Position numbers and translations under genes: made by a program
Part shown: piece by piece, positions 29,439 to 38,091 of the stretch
How positions within the stretch are numbered: the stretch's first letter is position 1
Layout of the letters: each line of letters starts with the position of its first letter
Assembly (NCBI GenBank): GCA_011364905.1
Contig: RDNZ01000004.1
Location: 1 to 64,000, forward strand
Length of the DNA: 64,000 bases
Direction: 5' to 3'
Source of the DNA: Candidatus Thorarchaeota archaeon
GTDB lineage: Archaea > Asgardarchaeota > Thorarchaeia > Thorarchaeales > Thorarchaeaceae
The notes under the pieces: generated by a model
Database searches by the model: none
Seen by the model: the letters and a program-made list of their open reading frames with translations, nothing else
Told to the model about the DNA's origin: nothing

Positions 29439-31343
29439 CTAGTACAACTGACCGCTGTTTGATGCTCTCCGTCGCATAATCAAACCTAACACAATAAGGA
29501 GGATTACTCCAGTTGTGACTCCTCCAGAGATATATACTATCCACAAAGGAAATCCTCCTTCAGTTGTGGGAGTTGTGTTTGACGTTGATGGTTCTGTAGT
29601 AGTTGATAGTGTTCTATCTGGTGCATAATAGAAGTTTGGATTGTAGTTCAGCTCATAAGAAACTCCTTCTTCGAAGTCAGCAAACAAGAAGGGTCCTGAG
29701 GTCACAAGAGGGTCAGTGGAGTTGAATACGGGATTCCATGAACTCCATCCCTCGGCGCCAATTCCAGTCTCATCATTGAAAACATGCTTAGGAATGATCC
29801 AAGTATATGCGAATTCCTGGAAATTCCAGTATGACTCCTTTGAATACTCAAACACAACTTGAAATGGGGTCGGGCTCCAGACTCCAAACATCTCAGTGTT
29901 GGGGAAAAACAGAGTCTGATTCACATCAAGCATGTAGTTGAAGGTGAAAGCAACGTCCTCTGCGGTGAGAGATGTTCCATCGTTCCATGTGGCATTATGG
30001 ATTATATTAACTATGTACCGGATATGGCCTGCAGGAACACTTGGGTTACTATCATTAGTTTCTATGCTAAAAGAATCCGCTAAGTCTTTCACTGGATTTC
30101 TATCAGGACCATAGTCGTAGAGCGATGAATACATTTCATCTAGCATAGCCCGTGTATACTTCGAGTCAGAAACGAAAATGTTGAATGTGTCAGGTGGCTG
30201 ATCGATTGCGACAATCACAGTTCCTCCATACTGCCCATCGATTCTGTGAATATTTCGCATAGTCCATGGTCCTGTGATGTCTCCAATTGTGTCAGGGACC
30301 CAACCTGCAAACACATCGGTTTTATACCCTTGTAGGTAGACATCCGTGTAGACTACCAGCCGTGGTACATTGTATTGTAGGATTCTCTGCATTTTCGCTG
30401 CTGCTTCGAACACTTCCTCGTATGTCTTACCATTGAGAAGTTGATCACACCAGCTATCAAACGTTGCGTTACTGAACTTTCCGGGATTCTGAAATGGACC
30501 ATCTCCAAACTCACTCCCAAATTCATAGGCAAGCCATCGAATATCGGAATCGTTGTGAAGAAATCCGTAAAAGAAGATATCAAAATCACCTTGTGTGACT
30601 ACCCTATTGATAACGTCTTCATAATTTATTTCGGCCCACGTTGCATTGATATGCAAAGAATGAAGCGCATCAACTCCAACCTCGGTGACAACCCCCAAAA
30701 CCGTACAACCTGGTAAGCTCTCAATCACAATATCAAATGGTGTTCCATCTGGTGCTAACCTATATCCTGTATCAGGATCAATGCTAAAGTTCAGACTGTC
30801 AAGAATCTGGTTACCAATGTCTGACTGGTTAGTGTAGTAATGCCAGTCAAAATCCTCCTCAATACACCAATCACTAACTACTGGAACAAGAGAATCAGAT
30901 ACAATACAATATCCTTGAAATGCTTCCGATTTTACCCTTGTTTTATCATAAGCAAAGGCAAATGCTCGACGGAATCCACTGATGTTCAACGGATACCTAT
31001 CACAATTAATTGTAAGCTGGCCGTAACCATTTTCCGGTATATTATGAACAGTGATCTCCGAACCAAACTGAAGGACTGATTGCGGTAATGGGGGGATATA
31101 GTCTAAGTCCATATCAAACTCATCATCCTGAAGCGCCAATATCCGCAGGTCTGCACCGTTTATTACTTTGTAGACAACATGGTCGATGTATGGACCAATC
31201 CTTAGTGATGCGTTGCTATCCCCTTGTGCAACGACTAGTGGGGCACCTGTTACTGGCAGCATCAGAGCTACAAGAACTAGTGCTGCAGCTATCTTCTTGC
31301 TCACCCCTACTCGCCCGATAAGATGTTTAGATGAATCTCTCAT
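29439..31343 (-). CDS. Oligopeptide-type ABC transporter substrate-binding protein (SBP_bac_5), apparently circularly permuted, with C-terminal TM anchor
   Basis: Signal peptide, then the family C-terminal half (IDHVVYKVINGADLRILALQDDEFDM...FRRAFAFAYDKTRV...DIFFYGFLHNDSDIRWLAYEF), then the family N-terminal half (GGTVIVAIDQPPDTFNIF...WNDGTSLTAEDVAFTFNYML...SGPFLFADFEEGVSYELNYNPNFY), then a Thr/Ser stalk and TM. Confidence 0.85.
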   Translation of the reverse strand: MRDSSKHLIGRVGVSKKIAAALVLVALMLPVTGAPLVVAQGDSNASLRIGPYIDHVVYKVINGADLRILALQDDEFDMDLDYIPPLPQSVLQFGSEITVHNIPENGYGQLTINCDRYPLNISGFRRAFAFAYDKTRVKSEAFQGYCIVSDSLVPVVSDWCIEEDFDWHYYTNQSDIGNQILDSLNFSIDPDTGYRLAPDGTPFDIVIESLPGCTVLGVVTEVGVDALHSLHINATWAEINYEDVINRVVTQGDFDIFFYGFLHNDSDIRWLAYEFGSEFGDGPFQNPGKFSNATFDSWCDQLLNGKTYEEVFEAAAKMQRILQYNVPRLVVYTDVYLQGYKTDVFAGWVPDTIGDITGPWTMRNIHRIDGQYGGTVIVAIDQPPDTFNIFVSDSKYTRAMLDEMYSSLYDYGPDRNPVKDLADSFSIETNDSNPSVPAGHIRYIVNIIHNATWNDGTSLTAEDVAFTFNYMLDVNQTLFFPNTEMFGVWSPTPFQVVFEYSKESYWNFQEFAYTWIIPKHVFNDETGIGAEGWSSWNPVFNSTDPLVTSGPFLFADFEEGVSYELNYNPNFYYAPDRTLSTTTEPSTSNTTPTTEGGFPLWIVYISGGVTTGVILLIVLGLIMRRRASNSGQLY

Positions 31344-31702
31344 CTTTCAGATTTATCTCTTTTGCATTTCTAAAATCGCAATAACTGAGTGAAGCGCGCC
31401 TTCTGCTTTCGATTTGTCGACCGACGTCTCGGATTTTGCTGAGTTCACTTGACTAATTCAGTATCATAACAGGAGTGATAACCATTTTCTAATATGATTG
31501 GGGATTCTTCAACGCAATAATGGAATAATAAGAAATCATAGAACTTTAAAACTAGAAAAAAGGTCAATCAACGTGATTTATTCATAGAAAATATGCGCGG
31601 ATTCAATACGCACACGGTATATAACGGCTTCCGGAGCAATCGTTAATGGTTGTTCAACTCTGACAACCAGTTCGCACTGTCCGCCGGGAGGACACAGCAC
31701 AC

Positions 31703-32218
31703 ATGATACGAAGAGACGAGTCGTCTGACTCAACGCCAGCAATGGCATCGACAGCAAAGACATCGAGTGTGATATACGAAGCAGACCTCAGAAGGCGAAT
31801 AGCTACTTTTCCGAAAGATGTACTTGCTTGGTTTGCGTTGGGAAAATATCTCCGATCAGTCGGTAGGCTTGTGGAGGCCGAGGAGGCACTCCGGAAAGCT
31901 GTTACCATTAATCCAGGGCCTCCTCCTTTTTGGGAGGAGCTCGCTTTGACTCTTGTCGATTTGGGACGACTTGACGAGGCTTACACGATCTGCGACCAAA
32001 ACCTACGACGAAATACTGACTCTATTCAGAAGAGAGTAGCTGAACTCAGAAAGCTCGAGAGGTCTGCTGACTCACAATACCCACAAGAGACCTCTCCCTG
32101 CGTGGCGTGCCCGGAGTACACTTACTATGGATGTTCTAGGAGTACAGACTGTGACGCTATTGTCCGATGGCGTTCAGCCATGGCGAATGTCATGCCAACA
32201 TCGAGAAACCGATCCTGA
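31703..32218 (+). CDS. TPR protein with C-terminal Cys cluster
   Basis: KDVLAWFALGKYLRSVGRLVEAEEALRKAVTINPGPPPFWEELALTLVDLGRLDEAYTIC...; C-terminal CVACPEYTYYGCSRSTDC. Confidence 0.78.
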   Translation: MIRRDESSDSTPAMASTAKTSSVIYEADLRRRIATFPKDVLAWFALGKYLRSVGRLVEAEEALRKAVTINPGPPPFWEELALTLVDLGRLDEAYTICDQNLRRNTDSIQKRVAELRKLERSADSQYPQETSPCVACPEYTYYGCSRSTDCDAIVRWRSAMANVMPTSRNRS

Positions 32219-32307
32219 TGCCTTAGTTTGTATTGTTTGTACCTTCCGAATCACTGATTTGTGTTAGTCTTATCTAGGTGGCTGAACACATACAAGGTTG
32301 ATGTTTG

Positions 32308-34119
32308 ATGGTTGATCTCAAGTCCTTGGTGCAAGACCTTCCCGAATCTCCAGGTGTCTATCTCTGGAAGAACGAGAAAGGCAAGATCCTATACATAGGG
32401 AAAGCCAAGCACCTGAGAAGACGTGTTGGTTCCTATCTTAGGAAGAGAGGGCTCTTTCGCCGGACTTGGGACATGATGCAAGAGGCAAGAGACCTAGAGA
32501 CCATCCTCACGAATACAGAGCGAGAGGCTCTTGTTTTGGAGCAGACCCTGATCAAGAAACATCAACCCAAGTATAATATTGCACTGAAGGACGATAGGCG
32601 CCATGCTTGGGTACGAGTGGATCTTTCAAGAGCAATCCCCTCCTTTGAGATTACCCGCGAAGCTCGGAAAGATGGGGCGAACTATTACGGGCCCTATGGC
32701 AGTACAAAGCGCCTAGAACGATTCCTTGACACAATTAGAAAATCAATCCCCATTGCCATGTGCAAGGATCCCACCAAAGTAAAACGAGAATGTATGGACT
32801 ATCACCTCGACAGATGTTCAGGACCTTGCAAGGAGCATATTCCATTAGAGGAGTATCGGTCGCTTGTCGAGCAAATGTGTTACTATCTCGAGGGACGACC
32901 CGAGGACCTCGTACGAATTCTCCAAAGTCAGATGAAAGAGGCATCTGCTGATATGCAATATGAGAAGGCTGCAGAACTCAGGGACCGTTTGACAGATTTG
33001 GAGATTCTAATGAGCCGTCAGAAGATTGTCGAATTCACCGGAGCTAATAGAGATGTCATTGGGATTTCACGAACAGAGCAAGCAGCGCTCATTGAGATGT
33101 TGATAATCCGAAATGGAAGAATGATTGGTCACGACAACTTCTACTTCGAGGTGGATTTGGACACAACAGATGTGGAGGTCTTAACAGCCTTCATAGAGCA
33201 GTTTTACTTCACTATTCCTCGTCTGCCTGATGAGATTATTCTTCCCTCCGAAATTCCTGATGCTGAACAACTTGGAATCTGGCTAAGTGAAGCCAATGGT
33301 CATCCTGTTAGGATTATCCTCGCAGATGATGATAGAGGTGAGGATCTCGTCGAGATGGCCAACAAGAATGCTCACAGAGCACTTCGAAAGATGTTGATTC
33401 TTGGCGAGAGCGACGATGAGATTGTACATGATGGCGTGAAGGAACTGAAGGAAGCCCTTGGGCTGACTCAAGCTCCTATGCGGATAGAAGGTTTCGATAT
33501 TGCAAATATCCAGGGTACTGACCCAACTGGCTCTTGTGTGGTATTCAAAAACGGAGAGCCATATAACAAACGATATCGAATGTTTAAGGTTCGTGGGAAA
33601 GAAACTCCTGACGACTATGCAATGATGCGCGAGGTTGTCTACCGGCGATACTTTGGAGTACTCGAGCGAAAAGATGTTCTCCCAGACTTGATACTTGTCG
33701 ACGGAGGAAAGGGACAGCTCAAAATGGCACTTGAGGCACTTGAAGAGCTTGGGTTGGATTATGTACCAGTTGCGGCCCTTGCTAAAAAGGAGGAAAAATT
33801 GTACACTCGAGATAATCCCGATGGAATCAACCTTGACATCCATTCTGAGGGACTTCACTTGGTGCAAAGAATTCGTGATGAGGCGCACAGGTTTGCTCAA
33901 AGGTATCATCACAAACTCAGAGAAAAGCGATTTACTGGGTCCATCCTTGAGGACGCGCCTGGAATTGGTCCAAAGAGGAGGTCAGCTCTTTTACAGGAGT
34001 TTGGGAGTTTTGACAAAGTCAAAGATGCTACGGTGGAGCAACTGGCTCAAGTAGATGGAATGTCAGAGAAAACAGCTCGAACCCTCAGAGAGTGGCTGGA
34101 TAGTGAAGACTTGGAATAG
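32308..34119 (+). CDS. uvrC: Excinuclease ABC subunit C
   Basis: LPESPGVYLWKNEKGKILYIGKAKHLRRRVGSYL GIY-YIG domain, UVR motif, ILVDGGKGQLKMALEAL, C-terminal HhH DAPGIGPKRRSALLQEFGSFDKV. Confidence 0.98.
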   Translation: MVDLKSLVQDLPESPGVYLWKNEKGKILYIGKAKHLRRRVGSYLRKRGLFRRTWDMMQEARDLETILTNTEREALVLEQTLIKKHQPKYNIALKDDRRHAWVRVDLSRAIPSFEITREARKDGANYYGPYGSTKRLERFLDTIRKSIPIAMCKDPTKVKRECMDYHLDRCSGPCKEHIPLEEYRSLVEQMCYYLEGRPEDLVRILQSQMKEASADMQYEKAAELRDRLTDLEILMSRQKIVEFTGANRDVIGISRTEQAALIEMLIIRNGRMIGHDNFYFEVDLDTTDVEVLTAFIEQFYFTIPRLPDEIILPSEIPDAEQLGIWLSEANGHPVRIILADDDRGEDLVEMANKNAHRALRKMLILGESDDEIVHDGVKELKEALGLTQAPMRIEGFDIANIQGTDPTGSCVVFKNGEPYNKRYRMFKVRGKETPDDYAMMREVVYRRYFGVLERKDVLPDLILVDGGKGQLKMALEALEELGLDYVPVAALAKKEEKLYTRDNPDGINLDIHSEGLHLVQRIRDEAHRFAQRYHHKLREKRFTGSILEDAPGIGPKRRSALLQEFGSFDKVKDATVEQLAQVDGMSEKTARTLREWLDSEDLE

Positions 34120-34211
34120 TGTTTTTGGGTGTCCGACAGAATGATATATTTGATTGATATTATTCTATTCAAAGATAATCATAGTGACCCATCTGAAGGG
34201 GATCATTAGAT

Positions 34212-34451
34212 ATGCCTGTCAAAGTCTTCCTTGCAGTAAAGACCAAACCCGGTAAATCAAAAGAGGTCCAAAAAAGTGTGCGTGCTATTGACGAGGTGAC
34301 ACTAGCATGTTCTGTCGCAGATGGGATATATGATGTGGTTGCTATTGTTGAGGTACCATCACTCGATGAGTATCGGACCTTCTCCATTGACAAGGTGAGC
34401 GGCGTTCCTAACATCCTTGATTATACATCTTTTATCGTCATGGACCAGTAA
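34212..34451 (+). CDS. Lrp/AsnC ligand-binding (RAM) domain protein, stand-alone
   Basis: 79 aa; AVDEVTLACSVADGIYDVVAIVEV-type pattern, no HTH. Confidence 0.82.
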   Translation: MPVKVFLAVKTKPGKSKEVQKSVRAIDEVTLACSVADGIYDVVAIVEVPSLDEYRTFSIDKVSGVPNILDYTSFIVMDQ

Positions 34452-34503
34452 TCTCATGATTCTCGCCAGTAGAATCAACTCATGTTTATTCTCGAATCCA
34501 TAT

Positions 34504-34518
34504 CCTGAAGTTTAAATG
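34504..34518 (+). promoter_or_regulatory. TATA-type promoter element, ferredoxin 1
   Basis: cctgaagtttaaatg, exact match to 34914-34928. Confidence 0.55.
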
Positions 34519-34578
34519 GGGCTGCTATTCGAAAACCGGCGTTGGGCTAAGATAAAGTCCAAGGACAAAGTGGTCATA

Positions 34579-34758
34579 ATGATCTGGAAAGTCAACGATA
34601 ACTGTACTGCTTGTGGTACCTGTGCAGATGTTTGTCCGGTTGATCCTACCCTATATGTGATTAAGGATAAAGCTGAGTATCAGATAGACCGGGCAGACGA
34701 GTGCACTGAGTGCTATGCCTGTGTTGATAGTTGCCCCGAAGGTGCTATCGAGGAGTAG
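34579..34758 (+). CDS. 2x[4Fe-4S] ferredoxin
   Basis: MIWKVNDNCTACGTCADVCPVDPTLYVIKDKAEYQIDRADECTECYACVDSCPEGAIEE; ATG at 34579 preferred to the upstream start. Confidence 0.92.
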   Translation: MIWKVNDNCTACGTCADVCPVDPTLYVIKDKAEYQIDRADECTECYACVDSCPEGAIEE

Positions 34759-34913
34759 AACTCAAGCGATAACGACCCAAACTTATGATGTGGGTGAGGG
34801 GCGCGATTGAAAATGGCTAAGACAGAGCACCGTCTTCTATTCTATCAGTCGTTTTTAAAATCCTTTTGAAAATTTCTACAGGAATGGGCGTTTCTTGTTT
34901 TTTTGTACATAAC

Positions 34914-34928
34914 CCTGAAGTTTAAATG
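34914..34928 (+). promoter_or_regulatory. TATA-type promoter element, ferredoxin 2
   Basis: cctgaagtttaaatg, duplicated with the gene. Confidence 0.55.
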
Positions 34929-34991
34929 CTGAAATGAGCCGCACCACAAATGCAGGACTCGATATAGAGTCTTAAGAAGAAGTGATTCAGA

Positions 34992-35174
34992 ATGATTTGG
35001 AAGATAACTGACGCTTGTACTGGAGAAGGAACCTGTGCCGATGTCTGTCCCGTTGATCCAACACTATTTGTTATTGAAAACGACAAAGCCATCTATCAGG
35101 TTGATCGTGAAGACGAGTGCACTGAGTGCTATGCCTGTGTTGATAGTTGCCCCGAAGGCGCAATCGAGGAGTAG
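34992..35174 (+). CDS. Ferredoxin with cluster I Cys-II replaced by Glu
   Basis: MIWKITDACTGEGTCADVCPVDPTLFVIENDKAIYQVDREDECTECYACVDSCPEGAIEE. Confidence 0.92.
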   Translation: MIWKITDACTGEGTCADVCPVDPTLFVIENDKAIYQVDREDECTECYACVDSCPEGAIEE

Positions 35175-35223
35175 TACTCTATCTTTAACAACCCGAACTC
35201 ACGATGTGAGTGAGGGGTGGTCC

Positions 35224-35275
35224 GACAGGAGTACTCCAAGTGGGTGCTCCTGTCAGCGATATTCTTTCTTTTTGC
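35224..35275 (+). terminator. Putative intrinsic-type terminator after the ferredoxin pair
   Basis: GACAGGAG (35224-35231)/CTCCTGTC (35247-35254) perfect stem extendable inward with G-U pairs, followed by a T-rich tract. Confidence 0.5.
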
Positions 35276-35291
35276 TTCAGCACATTGAATT

Positions 35292-35567
35292 CTAATCAGC
35301 TCTGTGTCCTCGAGACTTTATTTTCGTGGGTTCCCCCAAAACTGAGTTGAACTTCTCCAAAAGCGAATCATCTGTTAGTACAACCATCACCTTAATGGCT
35401 TCTTTTTCCAGACTTATTCCAATGGATTCGATTCCATTCTCTTCATCTCGCATGTGAATGAAGTCTTCGTTATAGCTATATCCTAGTCCAAATGTTGTTT
35501 CTAGTTTCTTTAGAATCTCTTCACGTTGATTGGGCTTGAATTCATAGAATGCCTTGGTGCGCCGCAT
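35292..35567 (-). CDS. Hypothetical protein (91 aa)
   Basis: MRRTKAFYEFKPNQREEILKKLETTFGLGYSYNEDFIHMRDEENGIESIGISLEKEAIKVMVVLTDD... Confidence 0.6.
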   Translation of the reverse strand: MRRTKAFYEFKPNQREEILKKLETTFGLGYSYNEDFIHMRDEENGIESIGISLEKEAIKVMVVLTDDSLLEKFNSVLGEPTKIKSRGHRAD

Positions 35568-35646
35568 TTAGGTTCCTCCAACTTTATCATCTATCAAACA
35601 ACTCATAAGTCATAGTGTTGCACCTGCAGCCATTGGAGAGTGAGAA

Positions 35647-37299
35647 TTGTTGCGTCGCTATGCAGTTCTTATACTATTGACAGTGCTTTTAATGCCAAAC
35701 TTCTCATTTGCTTATTCCGGTGAACCGTCCAAGCAGTATGAACCTGCTCAGTTCACTTTGCAGACTTTTAACCGGAATATGAATGTCACGACTTTTGTTG
35801 GGCCTGATTATGGAAACGAAACTATAACCCGATTCTTGAAAGGAGCAAAAGAGAGTATCTATGTCGAAATATACCAATTCACCAGCCCTGGCTTCTTGAA
35901 TTTGATTGAAGAACTCCACAACGATAACCCATCACTAGACATCAGGGTCATGATCAGCGAACATGTCGTTAGTGAGGGTCAATACAATACATACACAATG
36001 TGGTATCTCACACAACTTGGCATTCCAGTACGCTGGACCTCAGACACATTCACTTTCTCTCATCAGAAATTTGTGATTATAGATAATATCACAACAATTG
36101 TCCAGTCTGGTAACTGGGCCAAGTTGAGTTTTCCACTAAATGATTGGCAATCTGGTTCTTCCGGGGGTTTCACTCAGAAGAATTACATTGGAAACCGAGA
36201 GTTCAACATTGCAATGACTGATGAAGTTGTAACGCAATATTATCGTGATGTGTTTGATCATGACTGGAGTATCGGATCTGATTACAATGAAGGGATAGAT
36301 GGGACAGGTACTCCGTTAGTTTGGGGTACACTTGATCAATCTTACTATCCTCGGGTTTTCGATTTTGCTGGTGAGTTTTCCGGTCCTATGAATGTAACTC
36401 CGGTATTTAGTCCTGATACTAGTCTTGAAGCGATGAAGTGGGTGATAAACAGTGCACAAGCCACTTTGGATATACAGGTACCTTACGTAAGCAACTCTTC
36501 ATCTGTAGTGAATGATCTGCTTGATACAATTGTTGCAGCAAAGCATCGAGGTGTCACTATCAGAATCATTATGGCAACGGAAATTCAGAATGATAATGAA
36601 GAAGTAGCTCTAGCTTTTGCTAAAGAAAATATCCCCGTTTTTTGGATCCGCCAACGGTTCATGTATCTCCACAATAAAGCTTTCATAGCTGATGGTAGAA
36701 TAGTTTTGATTTGCAGTATTAATTGGAGTGAGGAGAGCATTTCAGAGAATCGTGAAGCCGGTGTTGTCATAGAACATGATGGGGTTGGTGCATGGTATCA
36801 GACTGTGTTTGATTATGACTGGGGACTTGCAGAATATGATACTCCTGATTATGTGAATGTTGGCTGGTTCCCTCATATCCCCACAAGCTCTTCAGTCATC
36901 AATGTGACAGTTTATGCTCATGAATACTACAATGACATTGAGGAAGTCAAACTTGGAGTTATGATAAACGATGGAGCCTGGACAAATCATACAATCACTT
37001 CTAACGTCTATACCTCATCTGAACTTCACCCTGAGAACTTCTATTATGAAATTGATCCTCAGCCGAATGGGACAAACATTACCGTGATAGCATATGTCAC
37101 ATCGCTAGGAGTTGAATCAAAAGGACTCGAGATGGTGATTCCAGTTCGTGATTCCATTGGTTCAATTGTTACAACATCAACAACCACGACAACTCCAAAT
37201 GGTGGCGATATTGCCGCATTGATAGCTGAACTATTGCCATACATTGCAGTAGCACTGGTTGCTGTAGTTGCAGCAGCGTGCTTCAAAAAACGCAAGTAA
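35647..37299 (+). CDS. Secreted phospholipase D-like protein with C-terminal TM anchor
   Basis: Signal peptide; two HxKx4D motifs (HQKFVIID...SGNW and HNKAFIAD...SINW); TTSTTTTTPNGG stalk and C-terminal TM followed by KKRK. Confidence 0.88.
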   Translation: MLRRYAVLILLTVLLMPNFSFAYSGEPSKQYEPAQFTLQTFNRNMNVTTFVGPDYGNETITRFLKGAKESIYVEIYQFTSPGFLNLIEELHNDNPSLDIRVMISEHVVSEGQYNTYTMWYLTQLGIPVRWTSDTFTFSHQKFVIIDNITTIVQSGNWAKLSFPLNDWQSGSSGGFTQKNYIGNREFNIAMTDEVVTQYYRDVFDHDWSIGSDYNEGIDGTGTPLVWGTLDQSYYPRVFDFAGEFSGPMNVTPVFSPDTSLEAMKWVINSAQATLDIQVPYVSNSSSVVNDLLDTIVAAKHRGVTIRIIMATEIQNDNEEVALAFAKENIPVFWIRQRFMYLHNKAFIADGRIVLICSINWSEESISENREAGVVIEHDGVGAWYQTVFDYDWGLAEYDTPDYVNVGWFPHIPTSSSVINVTVYAHEYYNDIEEVKLGVMINDGAWTNHTITSNVYTSSELHPENFYYEIDPQPNGTNITVIAYVTSLGVESKGLEMVIPVRDSIGSIVTTSTTTTTPNGGDIAALIAELLPYIAVALVAVVAAACFKKRK

Positions 37300-37312
37300 A
37301 TCTTGAATTCAT

Positions 37313-37342
37313 AAGGTCCCTCAGGGGGCCTTTCTGATTTTT
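37313..37342 (+). terminator. Putative terminator
   Basis: AAGGTCCC-tca-GGGGGCCTT hairpin followed by T-rich sequence, immediately after the PLD-like gene. Confidence 0.5.
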
Positions 37343-37361
37343 TCCAAAGCCGCTCAGATAT

Positions 37362-37955
37362 CTATTCAGACTTTTCTGCCATTTCTGCGAATTTGAAACA
37401 GCTCTCTGCGTCTTGATTCTCACCACGTTTCTGGTGTAGGCCTCCAGCAATTCGATATGCCCTGGCAACTGCTGCCCAATTCTCCTGTGCATCAAGGCAA
37501 AGAGCGAGAGCCTTCCAGGTCTCAGGATCACATGAGTCGAACGAGATTGCTTTGTTATATGCTTCAACTGCCTCATCGATTCTTAGCATGCTTTCCAAAG
37601 CACGGGCCTTCTTTGCCCAAAGGTCTGAACTATCCGGAGCGTAGCTGAGACCCTCATCTGCGGCTCTACTGGCCTCTTCAAAGAGACCGAGAGTGAGATA
37701 TGCTTCTGCTTTGTTAGAATAGGCCTTGGGATCGAGTTCAGAAATGCTGATAGCTAGATCAAATGCCACAATTGCTTCGTTCTGTTCACCAATATGGATA
37801 TGAGTCAGACCCATCTCATTCAATGCTTCGAGGCTATCAGGGGAGAGCTGTAATGCCTGTCGATAAGCTTCGATTGCCTTCTTGTTCTGACCTTGTTGTC
37901 TAAGAGTCCTAGCTCTGGCTATCCACTGGTCAAAGGTCTGCTCATCTTGTGACAT
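37362..37955 (-). CDS. TPR-repeat protein
   Basis: RTLRQQGQNKKAIEAYRQALQLSPDSLEALNEMGLTHIHIGEQNEAIVAFDLAISISELDPKAYSNKAEAYLTLG. Confidence 0.9.
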   Translation of the reverse strand: MSQDEQTFDQWIARARTLRQQGQNKKAIEAYRQALQLSPDSLEALNEMGLTHIHIGEQNEAIVAFDLAISISELDPKAYSNKAEAYLTLGLFEEASRAADEGLSYAPDSSDLWAKKARALESMLRIDEAVEAYNKAISFDSCDPETWKALALCLDAQENWAAVARAYRIAGGLHQKRGENQDAESCFKFAEMAEKSE

Positions 37956-38091
37956 ATCTAGCTTTCAACGCTTTCTAGTTTTAATCATATTTCTGTCGGA
38001 TGTTCGAGATTATAGCTAATTCGTAACAGACGTAAGGATTTTAACAGGGCCGCTCACTCTCCAGTCCATCTGTTATCTAGAGGAAACACGG

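Noticed and set aside
29439-31343. SBP gene as a truncated or frameshifted pseudogene
   Set aside because: One continuous 634-codon frame with a signal peptide and TM anchor, containing both halves of the family in reversed order.
33283-33912. 209-aa minus-strand ORF inside uvrC
   Set aside because: Fully antisense to a certain uvrC; no recognisable domain, so considered a shadow ORF.
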